From: Natronospirillum sp965602035
GTDB lineage: Bacteria > Pseudomonadota > Gammaproteobacteria > Pseudomonadales > Natronospirillaceae
Length of the DNA: 64,000 nucleotides
Direction: 5' to 3'
Assembly (NCBI GenBank): GCA_965602035.1
Contig: OZ271919.1
Span: forward strand, 868,001-932,000
Numbering within the stretch: the first letter of the stretch is position 1; the number at the start of each line of letters is the position of its first letter. The notes under the pieces are model-generated. The model did not search any database and was not told the DNA's origin. It saw only the letters and a program-made list of their open reading frames with translations. The translations under genes were made by a program, and so were the position numbers. This document shows positions 43,674 to 54,570 of the stretch, piece by piece.

Positions 43674-44628
43674 GGTGCTTCAACCCCTGATTGTCTGATT
43701 CGGGCGGTTCGTCCTGAGCCCGTTCTTCCAGTACCGTTGAAAAGTAATCCCGGGCATGCTTGGCCCGGACAAAGACCTCGTGCAGCGCCTGTCCATCACG
43801 GCGGGCCAGTTGATCCCTGACCTCATCCAGGTGCTCTCGAAAGCGGTCAAGCACCGCCAGTGTCGCCCGGTCATTGGCCAGAAACACATCGTGCCACATC
43901 AGCGGGTCACTGGCGGCGATGCGGGTAAAGTCACGAAAACCGCCTGCTGCGTAGTGGAAGATCTCATAGCTTTCGGACTCACGGGCGAGACTATCCACCA
44001 GAGTAAATGCGAGCAGGTGCGGCAAGTGGCTGGTGGCCGCCAGAACTTCGTCGTGACGCTCAATGGACAGCCTTTCCACGGTGGCGCCGACCGCTTCCCA
44101 CAGCGTTTCGAGGTGGGCTATCTGACCCTCCTCATTGGCTTCATGGGGCGTGAGGATAACCTGGTGACGCTGAAACAGCTCCGGGTCAGCCGCATCAATG
44201 CCGCTGAATTCGGAACCGGCGATCGGGTGTCCGGGAATCAGCCAGGCCGGCAACCCTCCAAACACCTGTCGGGCCGCAACCGCCAGCACGCCCTTGACGC
44301 TGCCGACATCGGTAACAATGGGCATGGCATCACGGCCAGATCTGCGAATTGACGCCAGCACATGCTCCAGACTGAGGACGGGCACCGCCAGCACGATGAC
44401 ATCGCACTGCCCGATCAGATCGCCCGCATCGTCCGCGGACCCGTCCATAAGACCACGTTCAAGCGCCGCTGCCACTGTTGCGGGCTGGCGATCCACCCCC
44501 ACAACCCGGGGTGGCACCGGCAACCGTTTCAGGGCCGCAGCGAGTGAGGCCCCGATCAGACCAAACCCGACGATACCGACGCTCGCAAACCCGGCGGGAT
44601 GACTCTCGGACGTCGACAAAGCTGTCAT
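43642..44628 (-). CDS. tyrA: Prephenate dehydrogenase TyrA
   Basis: TyrA oxidatively decarboxylates prephenate to hydroxyphenylpyruvate for tyrosine. The 328-residue protein has the NAD loop GIVGFGLIGASLA (~18-30), VTDVGSVKG, PGHPIAGSEFSG and the all-helical C-terminal half with HLPHLLAFTLVD and AAGGFRDFTRIA. It ends at residue 328 with a polar, His-rich tail encoded in the overlap with cmk. In Pseudomonas this protein is fused to AroA (EPSP synthase); here the AroA half is absent. It overlaps the hisC stop by one base. Confidence 0.95.
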   Translation of the reverse strand: MTALSTSESHPAGFASVGIVGFGLIGASLAAALKRLPVPPRVVGVDRQPATVAAALERGLMDGSADDAGDLIGQCDVIVLAVPVLSLEHVLASIRRSGRDAMPIVTDVGSVKGVLAVAARQVFGGLPAWLIPGHPIAGSEFSGIDAADPELFQRHQVILTPHEANEEGQIAHLETLWEAVGATVERLSIERHDEVLAATSHLPHLLAFTLVDSLARESESYEIFHYAAGGFRDFTRIAASDPLMWHDVFLANDRATLAVLDRFREHLDEVRDQLARRDGQALHEVFVRAKHARDYFSTVLEERAQDEPPESDNQGLKHHAEQDTGHHR

Positions 44629-45731
44629 TACTGCCCCAGCACTTCCCGCATTGCCTTCAGGAACCCGCGGTTTTCGGCCTGGGTACCCACAGTTACGCGC
44701 AGGCCATCGGGAATGTCGTAACCCGCCACCGGCCGCACAATGACTCCCCGACGGAGCAACTGGTCGTAAACGGTATCCGCCCGTTCGACCAGAAACGTAA
44801 TGAAATTGCCGGCCGATGGTATGAACGTCAGGCCCTGATCGCGCAGACCCGTTTCAAGCTGCTTCAGGCCTGCGGCGTTACTTTCCCGACTGCGCCGGGA
44901 AAAATCTTCGTCCCCGAGTGCGGCAATGGCCGCTGTCTGGGCATACTGGTTAACATTGAACGGCTGGCGTACCCGGTTCAGCATGTCGGTGATGCCCTCA
45001 TTGGCCACTCCATAGCCCACGCGCAGGCTGGCCAGCCCATGAATCTTGGAGAATGTCCGCGTGACGACCAGATTGTCGAATTCCGACTGCAGACTCAGAC
45101 CGTCCGGGTAATCCGGTGCCGTGACGTATTCACAATAGGCCTCATCAAGCACAACGACGACGTGCTCAGGCACCGCTGCCAGAAAGCGCCGGACATCGCC
45201 GGTAGTCAGCCAGGTGCCGGTCGGGTTGTTGGGATTGGCGACAAAGATCACCCGGGTACGGTCTGTCACGGCTGCGGCCATTTTTTCCAGATCGTGACCA
45301 TAATCCCGGGCAGGTGTTACCACAGCCCTGCCACCTACCGCCTGGGTAACGATGGGGTACACGGCGAAGGCATGTTGTGAGAATACGACCTCATCCCCCG
45401 GCGCAACATAGGCCCGGGCAATCAATTCCAGAACGTCATTGGACCCGTTGCCGAGGGTGATGGTTTCGGGGCGAATGCCGAGTTTCTCGCTCAGCACCTG
45501 TTTCAGGGCGAACCCGTTACCGTCCGGGTAACGCCCGACCTCGCCCCAGACATGCTGCAATGCCTCAGCCACGGCGGGGCTGGCACCCAACGGGTTTTCA
45601 TTGCTTGCCAGCTTGATGACTTTCTCCAGGCCCAGTTCCCGCTGCAGCTCGCTGACCGGCTTGCCGGGCACGTAAGGTGCCAGTTGCTGTACATTGGGGC
45701 GGGCCAGCGCCTTGAAATCCACATGTGTCAT
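44628..45731 (-). CDS. hisC: Histidinol-phosphate/aromatic aminotransferase HisC
   Basis: PLP enzyme of fold type I, 367 residues. SNENPLGASP, NGSNDVLELIARAY, ANPNNPTGT, DEAYCEY and the PLP-Lys segment TRTFSKIHGLASLRVGYG are present. It can serve histidine synthesis, and in this setting between pheA and tyrA probably also aromatic transamination (hisC2-type in Pseudomonas). The ATG at 45731 has GGAG five bases upstream; an in-frame ATG six codons earlier is less likely. Confidence 0.94.
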   Translation of the reverse strand: MTHVDFKALARPNVQQLAPYVPGKPVSELQRELGLEKVIKLASNENPLGASPAVAEALQHVWGEVGRYPDGNGFALKQVLSEKLGIRPETITLGNGSNDVLELIARAYVAPGDEVVFSQHAFAVYPIVTQAVGGRAVVTPARDYGHDLEKMAAAVTDRTRVIFVANPNNPTGTWLTTGDVRRFLAAVPEHVVVVLDEAYCEYVTAPDYPDGLSLQSEFDNLVVTRTFSKIHGLASLRVGYGVANEGITDMLNRVRQPFNVNQYAQTAAIAALGDEDFSRRSRESNAAGLKQLETGLRDQGLTFIPSAGNFITFLVERADTVYDQLLRRGVIVRPVAGYDIPDGLRVTVGTQAENRGFLKAMREVLGQ

Positions 45732-45753
45732 AGGGGCTCCTTCTGCCATATGG

Positions 45754-46854
45754 CTACAGGACGGCGACCGGGTACGACCCCAGCACCTTCACTTCAACGG
45801 CGCAGTCATTGACTTCCCGCAGGGCAGACTGGACCTGCGGGTCCAGTTGATGGCCCTTGAGGTCGATAAAAAACACGTACGCCCAGGTGCCGCTCGGCGC
45901 AGGCCGGGTTTCCAGCCGGGTCAGGTCGATATCGTGCCGGTTGAACGGGCTGAGCAGCCGGAACAGCGCCCCGGGCTCGTTGCGCATGGATACAATGATG
46001 CTCGTTTTGTCGTTGCCGCTCGGGCCAACCGACTCGCGGCCGATAATCAGAAAGCGCGTTGAATTATCAGGCTGATCTTCAACATTCGGACTGATCACTT
46101 CGAGGTCATAGAGCTCTGCAGCCATAGACCCTGCTATCGCCGCCGCGTTCCATTCCGTATTCACTCGCCGTGCCGCCTCGGCGTTGCTGTTGACCGGCAC
46201 CCGCTCAACCTGGGGCAGGTGCGCATCGAGCCATTTGCGACACTGTGCCAGCGACTGCTGATGCGAGTAGATGCGTGAGATGGCATCACGACGGGTATTC
46301 GGACCGATCATCAGATGATGGTGGATGCGCAGTTCCACCTCGCCGCAGATCTTGAGGTTGGAGGTCAGGAATGTGTCGAGCGTGTGGTTGACTACGCCCT
46401 CGGTGGAATTCTCGACCGGCACCACACCGTAGTTGACAGCACCCGCTTCCACATCCCGGAAGACTTCATCAATCGCGATCAGCGGCTTGGTCTGCACCGA
46501 CTGCCCGAAATGCTTGATCGCCGCCTGCTGCGTAAAGGTACCTTCGGGCCCCAGATAGGCGATCGTCAGGGTCTGCTCCAGTGCCAGACAGGCCGACATG
46601 ATCTCGCGGAACAACCGGGCCATTTCCTCTTTGCCCAGCGGCCCGTTGTGGCGCTCCATCACCCGTTGCAGCACCTGGGCTTCGCGTTCGGGCCGATAGA
46701 ATACCGCACCCTCGGCACCGCTCTGTTCCTTGACCGCAGCCACCTGCTGCGCACAGGACGCCCGCTCGTTGATCAGTTCCTGAATCGAGCTGTCCAGCTC
46801 ATCAATGCGCTGCCGCAGGGCCTGCAGTTCCGCTTCGCGATTGTCATCAGCCAT
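45754..46854 (-). CDS. pheA: Bifunctional chorismate mutase/prephenate dehydratase PheA
   Basis: P-protein of 366 residues for phenylalanine synthesis. It has an AroQ-type chorismate mutase (~10-90), a prephenate dehydratase domain starting TIAYLGPEGTFTQQAA (~97) with VPVENSTEGVVNHTLD and the NSTRFLIIG motif, and a C-terminal ACT domain (~280-355, NEPGALFRLL and LTRLETRP) for Phe feedback. A GGGGTG precedes the ATG at 46854. It starts 20 bases after gyrA, where Pseudomonas has serC in between. Confidence 0.96.
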   Translation of the reverse strand: MADDNREAELQALRQRIDELDSSIQELINERASCAQQVAAVKEQSGAEGAVFYRPEREAQVLQRVMERHNGPLGKEEMARLFREIMSACLALEQTLTIAYLGPEGTFTQQAAIKHFGQSVQTKPLIAIDEVFRDVEAGAVNYGVVPVENSTEGVVNHTLDTFLTSNLKICGEVELRIHHHLMIGPNTRRDAISRIYSHQQSLAQCRKWLDAHLPQVERVPVNSNAEAARRVNTEWNAAAIAGSMAAELYDLEVISPNVEDQPDNSTRFLIIGRESVGPSGNDKTSIIVSMRNEPGALFRLLSPFNRHDIDLTRLETRPAPSGTWAYVFFIDLKGHQLDPQVQSALREVNDCAVEVKVLGSYPVAVL

Positions 46855-46874
46855 TCTGTACACCCCAGCCGTGC

Positions 46875-49457
<2,583 letters not shown>

Positions 49458-49509
49458 CTATTGTTTCCCTGATTCCTGTGGCGTCATCCACCTCTCATTA
49501 AGCCGCCGG

Positions 49510-49518
49510 ATCATACCA
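49510..49518 (-). promoter_or_regulatory. Extended -10 of the gyrA promoter
   Basis: On the minus strand TGGTATGAT (TG-N plus TATGAT) lies about 53 bases before the gyrA ATG, followed by a GC-rich discriminator. No strong -35 is seen, consistent with an extended -10 promoter. The rest of the 199-base gap shows no gene. Confidence 0.5.
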
Positions 49519-49656
49519 TAAATCAGAGCGCTAGGGACCCTTGCCGCAATCTCCGAATGGTCATCCTGCCGGCTCGGCGTCCATCGGCCCCGGCTGACAA
49601 TACGACGCGGGCACGGTATCCTGCGCACCAGGAAATTCTGAGCGACAGAGGCCCAT

Positions 49657-51003
49657 ATGACGCACGCTCCCGATCGGTGCGACACGCTTCGGTGCGACAC
49701 GCTTATCCATGCCGGCTGGGTGATTACAGTAGACCCGTCGCGACAGGTGCTGAAAGACCATGCCGTTGCCATCCGGAATGACCGGATTGTCGCCGTATTG
49801 CCGTCGTCAGAGGCCCGTCTTCAGTACCAGGCAGTACAGGTGCGCGAACTGCCCGGTCACGTGCTGATGCCCGGCCTGATCAATATGCACGGGCACGCCG
49901 CGATGAGCCTGTTCCGTGGCCTGGCCGATGATCTGCCCCTGAAACAATGGCTCGAAGGGCATGTCTGGCCGGCCGAAGGCCAGTGGGTAAGCCCTGAATT
50001 CGTGCGCGATGGTACCGCCCTGGCCATTGCCGAGATGCTCCGCTGCGGCACAACGTTCTACGCCGATAATTACTTCTTTCCCGAAGCAACTCTGGATGTG
50101 GTGCGTCAGAGCGGTATTCGCAAGCAGGAGTGCTTTCCCATTCTTGAGTTTCCGACCAACTGGGCGAGTGGCCCGGCCGAGTATCTCGAGAAAGGACTGG
50201 CGCTTGCCAGAGAACTGCGCGATGACCCTAAGATTCTGGTGTCGTTCGGGCCCCACGCGCCATACACGGTCTCGGACAGCACCTTTCACGATATCGTCGC
50301 CGCGGCCCGGCAGCACGACCTGCTCATTCAGATGCATACCCATGAAACCCGTGGTGAAGTCGATGACAGCCTCCGTGACCTCGGCAAACGCCCGGTGGCC
50401 CGCCTGAACGAGCTGGGGTTGCTGGGGCCGAACATGCAGTGCGTGCATATGACGGCTCTGAACGAGGACGACATACAAATGATCGCGGATTCCGGCACCA
50501 CGGTTGTGCATTGCCCGGAATCCAACCTCAAGCTGGCCAGTGGTTTCTGCCCGGTCGATGCGCTGGACCGGGCAGGCGTCAACCTGACCATAGGAACGGA
50601 CGGCGCCGCGTCAAACAACGACCTCGACATGCTGGGCGAAATTCGCACCGCCGCGCAGCTGGCCAAAGCCGTGAGTGGCAATGCAGCCGCTCTCCCGGCC
50701 CGGTCAGCCATCGACATGGCCACCATCAATGCGGCGCGTGCCATGCGTCTGGATGATCAGCTGGGCTCGGTGGAAGTGGGCAAGCAGGCGGACCTGATCG
50801 CCATCGACTTCACCGAGGTGGAATCGTTGCCCGTGTACGACCCGGTCTCCCACGTCGCTTACGCTTCCACGCGACACCAGGTGACCGACGTCTGGATCGC
50901 CGGCAAGCCAGTGATGGCGGGACGGGAGCTGTTGACAATAGACACGGTCGACGTCGTGGCCCGCGCACGAACCTGGCAGAATCGCCTCGGGAGCCACCGA
51001 TGA
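49657..51003 (+). CDS. mtaD: 5'-methylthioadenosine/S-adenosylhomocysteine deaminase
   Basis: Amidohydrolase of 448 residues; the family deaminates MTA to methylthioinosine and can act on SAH. Metal and catalytic motifs are NMHGHAAMS (~76), FGPHAPYTVS (~205), QMHTHETRGEVDDS, CVHMTALNEDD and GTDGAASNNDLDM (~314). It sits just upstream of ubiG as in Pseudomonas (mtaD-ubiG), but mtnA, which lies beside it there, is absent. A 15-base tandem duplication near the start repeats RCDTL. The stop overlaps the ubiG ATG (ATGA). Confidence 0.93.
   Translation: MTHAPDRCDTLRCDTLIHAGWVITVDPSRQVLKDHAVAIRNDRIVAVLPSSEARLQYQAVQVRELPGHVLMPGLINMHGHAAMSLFRGLADDLPLKQWLEGHVWPAEGQWVSPEFVRDGTALAIAEMLRCGTTFYADNYFFPEATLDVVRQSGIRKQECFPILEFPTNWASGPAEYLEKGLALARELRDDPKILVSFGPHAPYTVSDSTFHDIVAAARQHDLLIQMHTHETRGEVDDSLRDLGKRPVARLNELGLLGPNMQCVHMTALNEDDIQMIADSGTTVVHCPESNLKLASGFCPVDALDRAGVNLTIGTDGAASNNDLDMLGEIRTAAQLAKAVSGNAAALPARSAIDMATINAARAMRLDDQLGSVEVGKQADLIAIDFTEVESLPVYDPVSHVAYASTRHQVTDVWIAGKPVMAGRELLTIDTVDVVARARTWQNRLGSHR
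49675..49704 (+). repeat. 15-bp tandem duplication in the mtaD 5' end
   Basis: The sequence CGGTGCGACACGCTT occurs twice without a gap (49675-49689 and 49690-49704), adding five in-frame residues outside the catalytic barrel. Confidence 0.9.
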
Positions 51004-51722
51004 ACCATACAGCGGATAACACCCGGTCTGACCCGGCGGAACTGGCTCACTTCAACGCATTGTCGGATCACTGGTGGGACCCGGAAGGCCCGCTGAAGAC
51101 ACTGCACCACATCAATCCGTTGCGCGCGGATTACGTTGATGAGCGCGCGGGCGGCGTCGCCGACCGCACTCTGCTCGATATCGGTTGTGGTGGCGGGCTG
51201 CTGAGCGAGGCCATGGCCGTGCGCGGAGCACGGGTTACCGGCATCGATCTCGGCGAGGGTGCCATTGCAGCCGCCCGTGACCATGCCCGATCATCCGGGC
51301 TGACCGATATTGACTATGAAGTCATGGACTGCAGCGACCTGGCCCGTGAAAAGCCGGCCGCGTTCGATGTGGTAACCTGCCTCGAGCTGCTTGAGCACGT
51401 TCCGGAGCCGGAGCGTATTGTGAAGGCCGCAGCGACGCTCGTAGCGCCCGGTGGCCATGTTGTATTTTCCACGCTGAACCGTAATCTGTGGTCCTTTGCC
51501 TCGGCCATACTCAGTGCCGAGTATCTGATGCGCCTGATCCCCACCGGCACACACGACTACCTGAAGTTCATACGCCCGAGTGAACTGGCCGCCTGGGCGC
51601 GCGCCAGCGGGCTAACCGTACGCCATGAATGCGGTATCGCGTACAACCCGATCACCCGGAAAGCGCGCCGGCTGGATCGTACACCCGTCAATTACCTGAT
51701 TCACTGCCAACGGATGCCCTGA
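51000..51722 (+). CDS. ubiG: Ubiquinone biosynthesis O-methyltransferase UbiG
   Basis: SAM-dependent methyltransferase for both O-methylation steps of ubiquinone synthesis, 240 residues. It shows FNALSDHWWDPEGPLKTLHHINPLR at the start, the SAM motif LDIGCGGGLLSEAMA (~59), and LLEHVPEP and FSTLNRN typical of UbiG. It is translationally coupled to mtaD upstream and to the SDR gene downstream (one-base overlap). In Pseudomonas a phosphatase gene (mupP) separates ubiG from the SDR gene; here it is missing. Confidence 0.96.
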   Translation: MNHTADNTRSDPAELAHFNALSDHWWDPEGPLKTLHHINPLRADYVDERAGGVADRTLLDIGCGGGLLSEAMAVRGARVTGIDLGEGAIAAARDHARSSGLTDIDYEVMDCSDLAREKPAAFDVVTCLELLEHVPEPERIVKAAATLVAPGGHVVFSTLNRNLWSFASAILSAEYLMRLIPTGTHDYLKFIRPSELAAWARASGLTVRHECGIAYNPITRKARRLDRTPVNYLIHCQRMP

Positions 51723-52489
51723 TGCCTGAACCCAGTCAACTCAATCTGAACGAATTCACGCCCTCTGCCGACCTGCTGACAGGCAAGGTCATTCTGGTAA
51801 CAGGAGCGGGCCGGGGAATCGGTGCGGCTATCGCGGAAGCCGCTGCGGCTCATGGCGCAACCGTTATCCTGCTGGGCCGGACTCAGGAGAACCTGGAGGT
51901 GGTACATGATCGAATTCAGTCGGCGGGCCATCCGGATCCGGTGCTGCTGCCCTTCGATCTGAGCGAGCGGGACCCGGAACGCTTCCATGCCATCGCCCGC
52001 GCCATAGAGGAGCAGTTCGGGCGACTGGATGGCCTGGTCCACGCTGCTGCGGTACTGGGCCAGCGCACACCGATTGAGCAATACCGGCATGCTACCTGGG
52101 AAGAGGTTTTCCAGATCAATGTCCATGGTGCATTTCACCTGACCCGCGCGCTTATGCCGCTGTTGCGCCGGTCCGGGCACCCCAGGATTCTCTACCTGAC
52201 ATCCAGTGTGGGTAGAACCGGGCGCGCCCACTGGGGCGCCTACGCCGCCAGCAAGTTCGCCATCGAAGGGCTGGCCGAAACGCTCGCCGACGAGATGAAA
52301 TCGCAGGGTGATTTCTGCATCAATGTGGTTAACCCGGGGCGCACCCGCACCGACATGCGGGCTGCCGCCTACCCGGGAGAAGATCCGGCGACCGTCCCGC
52401 CAGCCGATGCGCACGACCGGCTGTTTCTTTACCTGCTCAGCGAACAGTGCAGCGGCACCAACGGCCTGAGCATCGATGCACAGACCTGA
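51722..52489 (+). CDS. yciK: YciK-like short-chain dehydrogenase
   Basis: Classical SDR of 255 residues with cofactor motif VTGAGRGIGAAIAEA (~25-39). HAAAVLG and the catalytic Ser/Tyr/Lys (YLTSSVGRTG, YAASK) are present. The N-terminal lead NLNEFTPSADLLTGKVILVTG is typical of YciK. The substrate is unknown; the family is conserved next to ubiG in several Gammaproteobacteria. The start ATG overlaps the ubiG stop by one base, and a strong terminator follows 18 bases after the stop, ending the mtaD-ubiG-yciK operon. Confidence 0.92.
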   Translation: MPEPSQLNLNEFTPSADLLTGKVILVTGAGRGIGAAIAEAAAAHGATVILLGRTQENLEVVHDRIQSAGHPDPVLLPFDLSERDPERFHAIARAIEEQFGRLDGLVHAAAVLGQRTPIEQYRHATWEEVFQINVHGAFHLTRALMPLLRRSGHPRILYLTSSVGRTGRAHWGAYAASKFAIEGLAETLADEMKSQGDFCINVVNPGRTRTDMRAAAYPGEDPATVPPADAHDRLFLYLLSEQCSGTNGLSIDAQT

Positions 52490-52506
52490 CCAGCAGGAAC
52501 CGGACC

Positions 52507-52530
52507 GCCCGGTCCGCGCCGGGCTTTTTT
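52507..52530 (+). terminator. Rho-independent terminator of the mtaD-ubiG-yciK operon
   Basis: GCCCGG (52507-52512) pairs with CCGGGC (52519-52524) across a 6-base loop and is followed by six T. It lies shortly after the SDR stop codon. Confidence 0.9.
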
Positions 52531-52621
52531 GACGCCAAATCTCTGGCACTTACCATCGAATTCGCCTGACCGAGCCCTCAAGAAGACCATAACTAACTGA
52601 TTTTTAATATTTTTTCTGATC

Positions 52622-52637
52622 TGGCATGCAATTCGCT
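52622..52637 (+). promoter_or_regulatory. Possible sigma-54 promoter ahead of a GGDEF gene
   Basis: TGGCATGCAATTCGCT has the invariant GG-N10-GC spacing of -24/-12 promoters (consensus TGGCAC-N5-TTGC), with one deviation in the -12 element. It lies 38 bases before the ATG, in an AT-rich stretch unlike the surroundings. No activator gene or enhancer is identified. Confidence 0.4.
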
Positions 52638-52674
52638 TTACTTGTGCCGAATCGTCAGATTGGAAAGGACCGTC

Positions 52675-53619
52675 ATGGCAACGAACATGTCCGGTAATCA
52701 GGCTCCAAATCGGGAAAAGAAAGTCACACCGTTGATGTCACGGCGGGAGAGTCTGCGCCGCACAGACCGCGCCAATGCCTTTATGCAGGACCTTCGGCTG
52801 CGTATTGCCAACCTCCTGCAGACGACTCTGGAGAGTGAACTGATCGTTCAGTATTTCTTTCAGGAAATACAGGCGGCGGTCGCCGTTGATGGTCTCCTCT
52901 ACCGGCATTCCGTTGCCGCCTTACGGCACAAACAGGGCAAAACCGGCAAACACCGGGCCAGTTACCGCCTGACCACACATGACAGCTATTTCGGCGATAT
53001 CGAATTCACCCGGCGTCAGCGCTTCAGCGAAGCGGAACTGGCAAAGCTGGAGTCCCTGCTGGATTTGTTTGTGTACCCCATGCGCAATGCGCTCAAGTAC
53101 CAGGAAGCCCTCAGATCCGCACTCACCGACCCCCTGACCGGCGCCGGAAACCGGCTGGCACTCACTAATTCGCTTGCTCGTGAAATCGAACTCTGCCGCC
53201 GCTACGGTCGCCAACTCTCGATTCTGATTCTGGACATTGACCGCTTCAAGAATATCAACGACCTGTTCGGTCACAGCACCGGAGACCAGGTATTGAAGCG
53301 GGTGACCGAAATCACCCGGAATTCACTGCGTGATGCCGACAGCCTTTACCGCATGGGCGGTGAGGAGTTTCTGGTGCTGCTGTCAGCCACCGATCTGGAT
53401 TCGGCAAGTCTGATCGGAGAACGGATTCGCGACAACATCCGCGATTGCTCCATGGGCCCCGGCTCTGCGCCGAGCGTGACAGTCAGCGTTGGTGCGGCAC
53501 AGTACGATACATCGATGTCGATGGACGACCTGATCAATGCCGCCGACAGCGCCATGTACCGCGCCAAACACCTGGGCCGGGATCAGGTTCAGAAAGCGGC
53601 CCCCGCTGCTATCGACTAG
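52675..53619 (+). CDS. GGDEF-domain diguanylate cyclase, cytosolic
   Basis: A 314-residue protein without membrane helices. Residues ~1-150 have no domain I recognise, but contain DLRLRIANLLQTTLESELIVQ-like helical and FFQEIQAAVAVDGLLYR GAF-like segments. GGDEF covers ~150-305 with LTDPLTGAGNRLAL, DIDRFKNIND and the intact YRMGGEEF; RDAD upstream is an I-site. AAGGAC precedes the ATG. Monocistronic: an operon terminator lies upstream and a hairpin follows the stop. It is probably an active, product-inhibited cyclase with an unknown input. Confidence 0.88.
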   Translation: MATNMSGNQAPNREKKVTPLMSRRESLRRTDRANAFMQDLRLRIANLLQTTLESELIVQYFFQEIQAAVAVDGLLYRHSVAALRHKQGKTGKHRASYRLTTHDSYFGDIEFTRRQRFSEAELAKLESLLDLFVYPMRNALKYQEALRSALTDPLTGAGNRLALTNSLAREIELCRRYGRQLSILILDIDRFKNINDLFGHSTGDQVLKRVTEITRNSLRDADSLYRMGGEEFLVLLSATDLDSASLIGERIRDNIRDCSMGPGSAPSVTVSVGAAQYDTSMSMDDLINAADSAMYRAKHLGRDQVQKAAPAAID

Positions 53620-53647
53620 TGTGCTGGTTGGCCGACCCGCACACTAG
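53616..53647. terminator. Hairpin between convergent GGDEF and rluB genes
   Basis: A 9-bp perfect stem (53616-53624 with 53639-53647), extended by three more pairs after one mismatch, encloses both stop codons. There is no T-tract, so its role as a two-way terminator is tentative. Confidence 0.45.
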
Positions 53648-54570
53648 CGCCGACGGCCCGTTGCCGATTGTCGCGCACCGGACTGCCGGCCACCGGACTG
53701 CCGGCCACCGGCCTTTTTCCCCGACGGGCGACGCGGGCCACCGGCAGCAGACCCCGGTTTGCGTGGTTGCTTGCGCTTCAGTCGCTCCGTTCGTTCCTTC
53801 AACTCACCGGCCAGCGGCGGCAGCTTGACCGGCGGCAGGTCCACCTGCGCCGCAAGCGTATCCACGGTCGCCTGATCAAGGTCTTTCCACTGGCCCATTC
53901 GCAGATCGCTCTCAAGGAAGACATTCGCATAGCGGACCCGTTTCAGACGACTGACCTGGACACCCTGCGATTCCCAGAGTCGCCTTACTTCGCGATTACG
54001 CCCTTCCATGATCACAACATGGAACCAGACATTGGCGCCGGCCCCGCCGTATTCCTGTATGTCAGTAAACCGGGCAACGCCATCGTCGAGCTCCACCCCT
54101 TCGTGCATCCGTTGCACCATGTCGGGGGTGACCTTGCCCAGCACACGGACTGCATACTCTCGCTCAATCTGCGATGACGGATGCATCAAACGGTTGGCAA
54201 GCTCGCCGTCGGTGGTCAGCAACAGTAACCCGGAGGTGTTGATGTCAAGCCGGCCGACCGAGATCCACCGCCCCTGCCCCGCCGGCGGCAGGCGATCGAA
54301 GACTGTCGGACGCCCCTGTTGATCGTCGCGGGTACAGACTTCCCCCTCGGGCTTGTTGTAGAGCAGCACCCGCCGGGGTGCTTCGGTGGATACGGGCTGC
54401 CCGTCCAGGCTTATCCGGTCCTGTGCGGTCACACGATCGCCCAGACTGGCCGTCAACTCATTGACTGTCACCCGCCCGTCGGCGATTGCCTGTTCCATCT
54501 GTCGGCGCGACCCGCAGCCTGCCCGCGCAAGCACCTTCTGGAGCTTTTCAGTCGCGTTGTTCGTTTCCAT
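53644..54570 (-). CDS. rluB: 23S rRNA pseudouridine(2605) synthase RluB
   Basis: RluB-type pseudouridine synthase, 308 residues from the ATG at 54570, chosen for the GAGA seven bases upstream; ATGs up to 18 codons earlier exist. An S4-like RNA-binding domain (EKLQKVLARAGCGSRRQMEQAI, ~7-60) precedes the catalytic domain with GRLDINTSGLLLLT, whose Asp is the nucleophile. The final ~55 residues are Arg/Lys/Gly-rich with RQSGGRQSG repeats encoded by a 15-base duplication. It overlaps the scpB 3' end by 23 bases; scpA-scpB-rluB order is conserved. Confidence 0.93.
   Translation of the reverse strand: METNNATEKLQKVLARAGCGSRRQMEQAIADGRVTVNELTASLGDRVTAQDRISLDGQPVSTEAPRRVLLYNKPEGEVCTRDDQQGRPTVFDRLPPAGQGRWISVGRLDINTSGLLLLTTDGELANRLMHPSSQIEREYAVRVLGKVTPDMVQRMHEGVELDDGVARFTDIQEYGGAGANVWFHVVIMEGRNREVRRLWESQGVQVSRLKRVRYANVFLESDLRMGQWKDLDQATVDTLAAQVDLPPVKLPPLAGELKERTERLKRKQPRKPGSAAGGPRRPSGKKAGGRQSGGRQSGARQSATGRRR
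53676..53705 (-). repeat. 15-bp tandem repeat in the rluB tail
   Basis: CACCGGACTGCCGGC (plus strand) occurs twice in tandem (53676-53690, 53691-53705) with a partial third unit. It encodes the repeated GGRQS/GARQS pentapeptides at the basic C-terminus. Confidence 0.9.
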
